Below are positions 25,759 to 32,848 of a DNA stretch of 64,000 bases, one piece after another. Positions within the stretch are counted from its first letter, which is position 1. The number at the start of each line of letters is the position of its first letter. Origin of the DNA: Occallatibacter savannae (GTDB lineage Bacteria; Acidobacteriota; Terriglobia; Terriglobales; Acidobacteriaceae); the NCBI RefSeq assembly GCF_003131205.1, contig NZ_QFFY01000007.1:62001-126000 (forward strand), read 5' to 3'. The translations under genes were made by a program, and so were the position numbers. The notes under the pieces were generated by a model. It was not told where the DNA came from. It ran no database searches and worked only from the letters and a program-made list of their open reading frames with translations.

Positions 25759-26620
25759 ATGAAAAAACTTCCCTTCTTCCCCAGAGTTGCAGCAATTTCT
25801 TGTATAGCGTTCGCGGCAACAGCCTCGGTCGTTTTCCCGGCAAATGCGTCTGACAAAAGCAAGGTCCCGATCATGCCTTTTCGGTCAGGGATTAAGCCCG
25901 GCGCAAGCCGTCAGCTCTCCGCGCACGCCCCTAACGTCGTCACCATCGACCTGCCCGGCGCGGTCGCCTCCTACGCCTTTGGCATCAACAACAGCGGCGA
26001 ATCCGTGGGCTATTGGTACGACGACAACCTGAACACGCACGGCTGGCAGCTATGCCAACGCGGATATCACCGTGGTTCACGGATTCATTCTCTACCGCGG
26101 CCACTACGCTCTGCTTGACTACCCTGGCGCCTGGGCCACCACGCCCTGGGCCATCAACGATCAGGGCGATGTCGTCGGCTACTATCAGATGCGCGACGAA
26201 TTCGACAGCCCGTTCGTCGGCTTTCTCTGGCACGATGGGAAATTCACTACCGTCAACGTCCCAGGTTCGGTCGAAACCATTCCCCTCGGCATCAATGACC
26301 GTGGCGACATCGTAGGCAGCTGGTACGATCCCAACACGCCTCACTCATTCCTGTTCAGCAAAGGCGTCTACACTACGCTGGACCCTCCCGGCAGCTACTC
26401 AGCCATTGCCACCGGCGTGAACGCTTCAGGTCAGGCTCTGGTTGAGGCTTCGATCGGTGACACCAACAAGCTATTCGTCTATTCAAAAGGTGTATACAGC
26501 CCGGTGAGCGTCCCCGGCGCAGACCTTTACATCTCCGGAAGCATCAATGCTCGCGGCCAGGTCACCGGCGGCTACGCCTTTCCAACCACCAGCCCCTTCG
26601 CCTTCATCCTCACCCCATAG
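25759..26620 (+). pseudogene. Secreted HAF-type repeat protein, broken by one-base frameshift
   Basis: Two overlapping frames make one protein. The first (from the ATG at 25759) has a signal peptide, then a repeat INNSGESVGYWYDDN. The second (to 26620) continues with four more units of the same pattern (INDQGDVVGYYQM, INDRGDIVGSWYD, VNASGQALVEAS, INARGQVTGGYAF). The frames join if one G is removed at about 26041-26042 (CACGGCTGG), giving THAGSYANADITVVHGF. The repeat is the secreted 'HAF' type common in Acidobacteriota; its role is unknown. It is either a real pseudogene or a sequencing error. Without the repair, the first frame stops at 26118 after about 120 residues. Confidence 0.8.
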
Positions 26621-26644
26621 CGAGAGCCTGGGCAACAACGAGGC

Positions 26645-26672
26645 CGGGTGCCCATGTCCCGATTCTGGGAGG
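26645..26672. repeat. GGGTGCCC-type intergenic repeat
   Basis: GGGTGCCCATGTCCC followed by GATTCTGGGAGG. It matches the family seen in 32637-32839 (GGGTGCCCCATGTCTCCCGA) and the GGGTGCCCC units at 45172 and 60703. It lies just after the HAF-type gene. Confidence 0.6.
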
Positions 26673-26714
26673 TGGGAGACCATCACATCGAGGGTGATGA
26701 TCAGTCACAGCTTC

Positions 26715-26745
26715 GAAAAAAATGCGCGGCATCAAGGCCGCGCAT
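26715..26745 (-). terminator. Terminator of thrC-carrier operon
   Basis: On the minus strand ATGCGCGGC-N6-GCCGCGCAT followed by a run of T (AAAAAAA on the plus strand at 26716-26722), 20 bases after the stop codon of the MoaD/ThiS-like gene. Confidence 0.92.
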
Positions 26746-26766
26746 CCTCATGCCAATACCCCAAAC

Positions 26767-27048
26767 TCAGCAACACCCACCCGCGATCGACGGAATCACC
26801 AGCACCTCATCCCCTTCCTGGAACGCGTACTTCTCGTTTCCCAGGAACCGAATGTCTTCTTCGTTCACATAGAAGTTGATGAACCGCCGGATCTGCCCGT
26901 CTTCGCCGCGCAGGTGCTGACGAAGCGCCGGAAACCTACCCTCGATGTCCGTCACAAGTTCCGGCAGATTCGCCGCCGTGCTCGAAATCTCTTTCACGTT
27001 ATTGGTGTGCTTCTGAAATGCGTTCGGCAACAGAACCTTAACCGCCAT
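26767..27048 (-). CDS. MoaD/ThiS-like sulfur-carrier protein with Gly-Gly-Cys-Cys tail
   Basis: A 93-residue ubiquitin-fold protein. The beta-grasp pattern and C-terminus (GDEVLVIPSIAGG) match MoaD/ThiS/CysO carriers, whose terminal glycine is thiocarboxylated and donates sulfur. Here two cysteines follow the Gly-Gly, so the tail must be trimmed before activation, as reported for QbsE-type carriers processed by JAMM proteases. No JAMM protease or E1-like enzyme is in the window. The gene overlaps the end of thrC by 11 bases on the same strand, so the products are made together. By analogy with CysO-CysM and HcyS, it may feed sulfur to a PLP enzyme, here the neighbour; that is inference. Confidence 0.88.
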   Translation of the reverse strand: MAVKVLLPNAFQKHTNNVKEISSTAANLPELVTDIEGRFPALRQHLRGEDGQIRRFINFYVNEEDIRFLGNEKYAFQEGDEVLVIPSIAGGCC

Positions 27049-28315
27049 AGCTTTCCCCCGCCAGGCTCAATCCCTGGCTTGCTGGATTGCGTTCTTCCAC
27101 GAACGACTCGAAATCCGTAAGCCGCGGACGAATCGCCTTGCTCTGGTCGTATGCACCGCTCAGGCAGTCGGTCGTCTTCAGCCCATTGCCCGTGATGCAC
27201 GTAACCGTCAGCTCGTCCGGCTGGATGCGCCCATGCGCATAGAGTCGAGCCGTTACTGCAGTGGTAACGCCGCCCGCAGTCTCCGTAAAGATACCCTCGG
27301 TCTCCGCCAGTTCCTGAATAGCCGAAACAATTTCCACATCGGAAACATCTTCAGCCCATCCTCCCGTCCCGCGAATCACGCGCGACGCATAGATTCCGTC
27401 CGCCGGGTTTCCAATCGCCAGTGACCGCGCAATCGTGTTCGGCCGCTGTGGCTCGATCACGTCCGTGTCGTTCTTCACTGCCTTCGCAATCGGCGAGCAT
27501 CCCGTCGCCTGCGCACCGAAGAACTTCACCGGCTTCTCTTCCACCAGCCCAAGCTCAATCAGCTCATTAAACGCTTTGCGAATCTTCGTAATCAGCGACC
27601 CGCCCGCCATTGGAACCACAACGTTATCCGGCAAGCGCCAGCCAAGCTGTTCCGCGATTTCAAACCCAACCGTCTTCGAACCCTCCGCGTAATAAGGCCG
27701 CAGATTCACATTCACGAATCCCCAGTTGTAGCGCTCCGCAATCTGCGACGACAGCCGATTCACATGATCGTAATTCCCATCCACGCGCACCAGTGTCGCG
27801 CCATACACCTGCGTGTTGAGGATTTTGGCAGGCTCAAGGTCTGACGGGACCAGGATGTACGTCTTCAGTCCCAACCGCGCCGCATGCGCCGCCACAGCAT
27901 TCGCCAGATTCCCCGTCGAGGAGCACCCGACCGTGTCGAACCCGAAGTCCTGCGCATTCGCCAGCGCCACCGCAACCACGCGATCTTTGAAGCTCAGCGT
28001 CGGCATGCAGACAGCATCGTTCTTGATGTACAGGTTCTTCGCACCAAACTGCGCGCCAAGCCGCGGAGCCTTCACCAGCGGAGTCAGCCCCGAAGGGGTC
28101 TGCGGAACGTAGCCATCTTTCACCGGCAGCAGCGCCTGGTAGCGCCACATATTCAGCGGTCCCTGGGAGATCGTTTCGCGCGTGAATCGCGTCTTTGCGT
28201 ACTCGAGATCGTAGGCCACCTCGAGCGGGGAAAAGCACTCATCGCAGATCGAAAGCGGCTGATGACCGTAGGTCTTGCCGCATTCCCGACATCGCAACCA
28301 ATACGCAGTAGTCAA
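27038..28315 (-). CDS. thrC: Threonine synthase-like PLP enzyme
   Basis: A 425-residue fold-type II PLP enzyme. It starts with a four-cysteine zinc-ribbon-like segment (C9, C12, C24, C27) typical of one threonine synthase branch. The PLP lysine is K110 in TLSFKDR. The phosphate-cup motif is CSSTGNLANA, and the glycine-rich MAGGSLITKI and ITGNGLKTTD motifs follow. Threonine synthase converts O-phosphohomoserine to threonine. The coupled sulfur-carrier gene raises the alternative of a sulfur-accepting reaction on phosphohomoserine. No hom or thrB gene is adjacent. The ATG at 28315 gives the full ribbon. Confidence 0.93.
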   Translation of the reverse strand: MTTAYWLRCRECGKTYGHQPLSICDECFSPLEVAYDLEYAKTRFTRETISQGPLNMWRYQALLPVKDGYVPQTPSGLTPLVKAPRLGAQFGAKNLYIKNDAVCMPTLSFKDRVVAVALANAQDFGFDTVGCSSTGNLANAVAAHAARLGLKTYILVPSDLEPAKILNTQVYGATLVRVDGNYDHVNRLSSQIAERYNWGFVNVNLRPYYAEGSKTVGFEIAEQLGWRLPDNVVVPMAGGSLITKIRKAFNELIELGLVEEKPVKFFGAQATGCSPIAKAVKNDTDVIEPQRPNTIARSLAIGNPADGIYASRVIRGTGGWAEDVSDVEIVSAIQELAETEGIFTETAGGVTTAVTARLYAHGRIQPDELTVTCITGNGLKTTDCLSGAYDQSKAIRPRLTDFESFVEERNPASQGLSLAGESYGG

Positions 28316-28830
28316 GATCCCTCGCTTCGCGAGCGACTACGGAACTGCGGGCACGTGACCGGCTCAGCGGACTGAGCGAACCTGATGTGATTCGATAAAC
28401 CCTAGAAGCCGCCAAGCTTTGACTGCTTGACGACCCCGAATCTCATGTTCCCCGCCTCTATTTGGCGAGCGAGAGTTGACACCATACTCCTGGTTTGCCC
28501 AGGCAGGTTGTCGTGGCGTCACAGGGCCCGTCCCTCAGCCACTCTGCATGAAATCCAGGCTTGCCCTTTGGGGGCAAACATGAATGACTTGTTTTTATCA
28601 CAGGGCTGTCCACCGTGCAAGTTACATTACAGCGAATTGCACCTAAACCCATTTGAATGGATCAACTTCAATCTGGAACTGCGCCGTTTAACCCGTTTCC
28701 TGCACGTTCAGTACAACAACTCTCATCCAGAGCACATCTCACCCAGTAAGCGCCCGTTTGCGCCCTTATATAAATAGCCCCAAAAGCCTTGCCGAAAGGC
28801 TCACAATATCTATCAAGGAGAAGACACGTC
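28316..28830. other. Divergent intergenic region, no gene seen
   Basis: About 515 bases between thrC (minus) and a small membrane protein gene (plus). AT content is higher than in the flanking genes, especially at 28600-28800, which fits promoters. AAGGAG at 28816-28821 is the ribosome binding site of the plus-strand gene. I see no riboswitch or RNA gene. Confidence 0.4.
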
Positions 28831-29100
28831 ATGGCCACAGAAATTCTGGAGAAGGTCCCCTCCGTCGACGAAGTCCTTCGCGAAGTTTCCCGAATCTCCA
28901 ACAACGTCACCCAGGCAGTCGAAGATGGGTTCAAGTCCGCGGTAAAGGCATACGAGCAAGGCCGCCGGACCACCGAAGACATGATCGACGATGGCAAGCG
29001 CATGATGCGCCGCAAACCGGTCGAATCCGCCGGCGTCATCTTCGCCGCAGGAATGCTCACCGGCGCCTTCATCACCTGGCTTGCCTGCCGCGGCGACTAA
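28831..29100 (+). CDS. Small single-pass membrane protein (DUF883/YtxH-like)
   Basis: An 89-residue protein with an amphipathic helical N-terminal part (about 1-60) and one C-terminal membrane helix (AGVIFAAGMLTGAFITWLA). This build matches the ElaB/YqjD (DUF883) and YtxH-type groups, some of which bind ribosomes or act in stress. The assignment rests on layout, not on clear motifs. AAGGAG lies 9 bases before the ATG. Confidence 0.75.
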   Translation: MATEILEKVPSVDEVLREVSRISNNVTQAVEDGFKSAVKAYEQGRRTTEDMIDDGKRMMRRKPVESAGVIFAAGMLTGAFITWLACRGD

Positions 29101-29106
29101 TCCGAT

Positions 29107-29152
29107 AATTGCCACAAAAACAAGGGAAGGACTCCTCCATGAGTCCTTCCCT
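29107..29152 (-). terminator. Terminator of GH97 gene
   Basis: AGGGAAGGACTC-N6-GAGTCCTTCCCT (29123-29152). On the minus strand the stem is followed by TTGTTTTTGT, so it best terminates the GH97 gene; it may also act on the small plus-strand gene that ends at 29100. Confidence 0.85.
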
Positions 29153-29171
29153 GTTCGCTGTTCCTTCGTTT

Positions 29172-31214
29172 CTAGTCCCTGCTTTCAGGGTGTATCCAAA
29201 CCGCACTCCCTCCCCCCGGCGCCATCTTCACCTCAAGCGCCGTATCGCGGTCGACCTCCTGCTTTGTGAACTCCGTGTGCGTCGCCACCTTGTCCGCATC
29301 CGCTGCATCCGCGTAAATCTCCGCCGTGTACTTCCCTTCTCCCAGGAAGCTCAATGGCACCTTCACTGTCCGCGCGTCCCAGTTTGTAATCGACCCGACG
29401 TACCAGTCCTTCCCGCTCCGGCGCGCTACCGTGATGTTCTCCATCGGCCGTCCTGCGATGACGCGAATCTCATCCCACGTCACCGGCACCTGCTTGATAA
29501 ATTCGAAATCGTGCTGCCCCGCATAGTGCTCCGGATAATCGGAAACCATCATCAGCGGGCTCTCCAGCACAACGTACAGCGCCAGCTCATGCGCCCGCGT
29601 ATTCGGCGCCATCGGCTCCTTATCCCTCGCCACAAACTCCGCCCGCGTGGCATTCCCGAATGCGCCCGGCGTGTAATCGAGCGGCCCCGCCAGCATGCGC
29701 GTGAACGGCAGCGTCGTATTGTGCGTCGGCGTCACGCGCGCGCTCCACTTCAGATACTCCTTTCCCATCACCCCTTCACGCGTCACCACATTCGGATACG
29801 TACGCCGCAGTCCGTCCGGCTTGAACGCCCCATGAAAATCGATCATCAGATGATGCTGCGCTGCAAGCTCCGCAACATGCCGATACCAGGCCGTCATCCA
29901 CTGATCGTCGCGATTCATGAAGTCGATCTTCACGCCCGCAACGCCCCACTTTTCAAACAGCGGAAACGCCTGCTCCACGTATTTGTCCACCGACGTCCAG
30001 TGCGACCACAGCCAGATCCGTACATTCTTTTCCTTCGCATACCGCAGCAACTCCGGCATGTCGATTTGCGGATCGATCTTCGTGATGTCCGCCACCGCCG
30101 CGTAATCCTGTGCGTTCTTCCGGTTCGCCAACGCCCATCCCGCATCGATCAGCATGTATGGGAAACCCGACGCCGACGCAAAGTCGATGAAGTGCTTCAT
30201 CGTTGCGGTATTCATCCCCGTTTTGAAGCTGACGCTCGGAGCCGCCTCTCCCGACCACCAGTCCCACGCCGACTTCCCCGCCTTGATCCACGAAGTGTCC
30301 GCAATCTTCGACGGCGGATTCAGATTCAGCACGATGTTCGACTCGACCAGCCGCCCCGGCTCCTCGCCGATCATCAGCACTCGCCATGGAGTGGTTACCG
30401 GTGGACCCGTTTCCACCGCGATGCCATTGCCCGGTTTTCCCTGTGCATCCACCTGCGGCGACAACTCCGCCCGAAGCCCGTTCCTCTCATCTCCCTTGCG
30501 CAGATACATGCCGGGATAATTCTCGATATCCGCCTCAGTCACTGCCACCCAGCCCGCGCCCGGAACCTCGCTCAACAACGGCAGAGCCATCAGCCACTCG
30601 CGATGAATCCCGTTCACCTGCCTCTGCTGATACTCGTCCTCATACGAAGACTGAAATCCATCCACGATCAGCGGGTACAGCGTCGCATCCTTGGGATAAT
30701 TGAACTCCGTCAGCTCCTTCTCGATCCGCACCGTCTTCTCGCCTGCCTGCTCCGGCAGCAGATACCGGAACGCAACGCCATCGTCGTACGCCCGCACCTC
30801 AACCGACATCTTCCGGCCGGCATCATCTGCCAGATCCACTACAGCCGAGTTGTAATGATCCCGCACCTCGCTCGTCTTGCCCACCGGAATCCGATACGTC
30901 TCGTCGTGCTGGCCCGTGTGCACATCGACCTTGTGCATCTGAGGCCCCATGGCCGCGGATCCTTGAAGCTTGAGCCCCAGGTTGCTCTCATCCAATAGCC
31001 ACTTCGCGTGGAAGTCGACTGCGTACCGGAGGCCGTTCTTCTTCGGCTCTGCCTCGTTCGGCGTCTTTGCGTCCGCCAGGATGAAAACCACGTTCCCATC
31101 CGGCGAAGTCACGCGAACTCGCCCATCGGAATTCTGGCTGTAAGCACTGACCGCGAGACCTGCAAGCAGATAGAGAGCAGAAAATTTTCGGGGTGTCATG
31201 GTACGCGAAAGCAT
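29172..31214 (-). CDS. Glycoside hydrolase family 97 (alpha-glycosidase)
   Basis: A 680-residue exported enzyme with a signal peptide (FSALYLLAGLAVSAYS). It has the three GH97 parts: an N-terminal beta-sandwich, a (beta/alpha)8 barrel (from about residue 290; SGFPYMLIDAGW, then GVKIDFMNRDDQ) and a C-terminal beta-domain. The Asp in KIDFMNRDD occupies the nucleophile position of retaining GH97 members (alpha-galactosidase type), whereas inverting SusB-type enzymes lack it. A retaining alpha-galactosidase-like activity is therefore more likely than an alpha-glucosidase. The start is uncertain: ATG at 31214 or 31199. It lies downstream of the GH16 gene with a terminator between them. Confidence 0.92.
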   Translation of the reverse strand: MLSRTMTPRKFSALYLLAGLAVSAYSQNSDGRVRVTSPDGNVVFILADAKTPNEAEPKKNGLRYAVDFHAKWLLDESNLGLKLQGSAAMGPQMHKVDVHTGQHDETYRIPVGKTSEVRDHYNSAVVDLADDAGRKMSVEVRAYDDGVAFRYLLPEQAGEKTVRIEKELTEFNYPKDATLYPLIVDGFQSSYEDEYQQRQVNGIHREWLMALPLLSEVPGAGWVAVTEADIENYPGMYLRKGDERNGLRAELSPQVDAQGKPGNGIAVETGPPVTTPWRVLMIGEEPGRLVESNIVLNLNPPSKIADTSWIKAGKSAWDWWSGEAAPSVSFKTGMNTATMKHFIDFASASGFPYMLIDAGWALANRKNAQDYAAVADITKIDPQIDMPELLRYAKEKNVRIWLWSHWTSVDKYVEQAFPLFEKWGVAGVKIDFMNRDDQWMTAWYRHVAELAAQHHLMIDFHGAFKPDGLRRTYPNVVTREGVMGKEYLKWSARVTPTHNTTLPFTRMLAGPLDYTPGAFGNATRAEFVARDKEPMAPNTRAHELALYVVLESPLMMVSDYPEHYAGQHDFEFIKQVPVTWDEIRVIAGRPMENITVARRSGKDWYVGSITNWDARTVKVPLSFLGEGKYTAEIYADAADADKVATHTEFTKQEVDRDTALEVKMAPGGGSAVWIHPESRD

Positions 31215-31276
31215 ACCATCCCATTTGCCCGGTCCTGCCTTCAAAAAGCTGCCTGGAATTCTGACACGTTCATAAC

Positions 31277-31312
31277 GCAAAAAGGCCCGCCATTCATCCA
31301 CCTGGCGGGCCT
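31277..31312 (-). terminator. Terminator between GH16 and GH97 genes
   Basis: On the minus strand AGGCCCGCCA-N10-TGGCGGGCCT followed by TTTT, 25 bases after the GH16 stop codon. The two hydrolase genes are probably separate transcripts or partly read through. Confidence 0.9.
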
Positions 31313-31335
31313 TGCGAACATCCGTTCAACTGCAA

Positions 31336-32490
31336 TCAGTTCTTGTAAATCCTCACATAGTCGACCTGCATGTCGCCCGGAAACACCGTCGTCGCATCCG
31401 GACTTCCCGGCCAGTCCCCGCCAATCGCCAGGTTCAGAATGATGAACTGCGGGCCCGCATCAAACGGCCACGGGTTCCCAAATGTCGCAGGCGTATAGGT
31501 CGCATACACGTTTGCCGGATCATCCACGTAGAACTGCACCTGCCCCTTCGTCCAGCTCATCCCGTACGTATGCCATGCCGCCGCCGAAAACCCCTGCGGA
31601 TTGTACTTCTGCGTCCCATCCAGATGCGCGCTCGTCGTCCCGCCATGCACCGACCCCGCAATCCAGTCATATCCCGGCGGCTGCGCTCCCGCATAGAACG
31701 GCGGATTGCTGCCGTCGATGTGCTCCATCACATCCAGTTCGCCGCACGCCGGCCAGCTCACCGTCGTGATGTTGTTCCCCAGCAGCCAGAACGCCGGCCA
31801 CATGCCCTGGCTCTCCGGCAGCTTCATTCGCGCCTCGATGCGCCCATACATAAAGCTGAACACTCCCTGCGTCTTCAACCGCGCGGAGGAGTACGTCGTC
31901 CCAGAAGTGTTGCGCCCAACGATGTGCAGGACTCCCGTCGTGTCGATATACGCATTCGGATTCGCTGGATCGCAAGGCGCCGTCGCCGAACCCGCTGCAC
32001 AATACGTCTCCAGCTCATTGTTCCCGCAGCAGCGATATCCCGTGTCATACGTCCACGTCTTCGCGTCTGGCAGCGCATTCGCGCCCCCCGCGTTCGCAAA
32101 CTCGTCGCTCCATACCAGCGTTCCCGACGCGATGTTCGGGGCAAAATCCTTCGAGAGCACTGTGCTGTTCTGATATCCCGGTGCCGCCGCAATCGCCTTC
32201 ACCGTCAGATTCGACGAAACCAGAAACGGAGCGAAGTACTGCATCGACGTGCTTGTCGGTGTCGAACCATCCAGCGTGTAGTAGATCGTTACCCCGCTCG
32301 TGCTGTCCGCCAGACTCACAATCGTCGCGCCGTTCTGCGCTGCAGCCGTCGTCATCGTCGGCGTTGCAGCGTTCTGAGCGGGAGGTGGGGTGTCAGTGCC
32401 GTTCGAACTTGTCTTACCCCCACCGCCGCAACCACACATCAACGCAACCATCAGCAATAAAGACCCAAACATTTCAACCCTCATCCGCAC
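31336..32490 (-). CDS. Secreted GH16 beta-glucanase lipoprotein
   Basis: A 384-residue extracellular enzyme. The N-terminus has a lipobox-like MVALMC (cysteine at about 19), so it may be a lipoprotein. A chitobiase-type beta-sandwich follows (TIYYTLDGSTPTSTSMQYFA, about residues 65-95). The GH16 domain covers about 125-384 and contains the catalytic E-x-D-x-x-E (GELDVMEH) with flanking WPAFWLLG. Such enzymes cut beta-1,3 or mixed beta-1,3/1,4 glucans. The start is GTG at 32490, with ATGs at 32484 and 32472; AGGAGAG is placed for the first. It fits a soil polysaccharide degrader. Confidence 0.93.
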   Translation of the reverse strand: MRMRVEMFGSLLLMVALMCGCGGGGKTSSNGTDTPPPAQNAATPTMTTAAAQNGATIVSLADSTSGVTIYYTLDGSTPTSTSMQYFAPFLVSSNLTVKAIAAAPGYQNSTVLSKDFAPNIASGTLVWSDEFANAGGANALPDAKTWTYDTGYRCCGNNELETYCAAGSATAPCDPANPNAYIDTTGVLHIVGRNTSGTTYSSARLKTQGVFSFMYGRIEARMKLPESQGMWPAFWLLGNNITTVSWPACGELDVMEHIDGSNPPFYAGAQPPGYDWIAGSVHGGTTSAHLDGTQKYNPQGFSAAAWHTYGMSWTKGQVQFYVDDPANVYATYTPATFGNPWPFDAGPQFIILNLAIGGDWPGSPDATTVFPGDMQVDYVRIYKN

Positions 32491-32636
32491 GCGAACTCTC
32501 CTCTGACGAACGGCACACGCAGGAGACTACCGCTCAACATCAGAACATCTGACGTCAGACAGGGTCAATCAAGCAGACCGCAGCAGGATGTGACTCCCAC
32601 CACATCCCCTCACGGACATACGTCGCGTCAAGCTCG
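32491..32636. other. Upstream region of GH16 gene
   Basis: Promoter-proximal region of the GH16 gene, without recognisable motifs apart from AGGAGAG (its ribosome binding site). Together with the following repeat block it makes a gene-free stretch of about 360 bases. Confidence 0.35.
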
Positions 32637-32839
32637 GGGTGTCCCGGTCCCTCGCATTTGGGGACTGGGGAACATTCTTGGCAACTAAGAAAGGCGGGTG
32701 CCCCATGTCTCCCGATTTTGGAGACATGGGAGACGAGACACTTCCCACAAAAATCTCACAGTGGGTGCCCATCCTGGCTTTGCTAGCGGAAACCCGAGAG
32801 CGTACAACTGGGTGCCCCGTCCTAGCTTTGCTAGGGCGG
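32637..32839. repeat. Cluster of GGGTGCCC repeats with hairpin
   Basis: Three GGGTGCCC units (32696, 32763, 32810) and a related GGGTGTCCC (32637). Between them is an 11-base hairpin CCCATGTCTCC-N7-GGAGACATGGG (32702-32730). Two nearly identical TAGCTTTGCTAG / TGGCTTTGCTAG hairpin blocks lie at about 32775-32788 and 32822-32834. The cluster sits between the convergent ends and starts of the metH and GH16 genes. Confidence 0.7.
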
Positions 32840-32848
32840 GAACGCGAC

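Noticed and set aside
29109..30998. 629-codon plus-strand frame
   Set aside because: Antisense to the GH97 gene, which has clear domain motifs; the frame has no family features and strong Arg/His bias.
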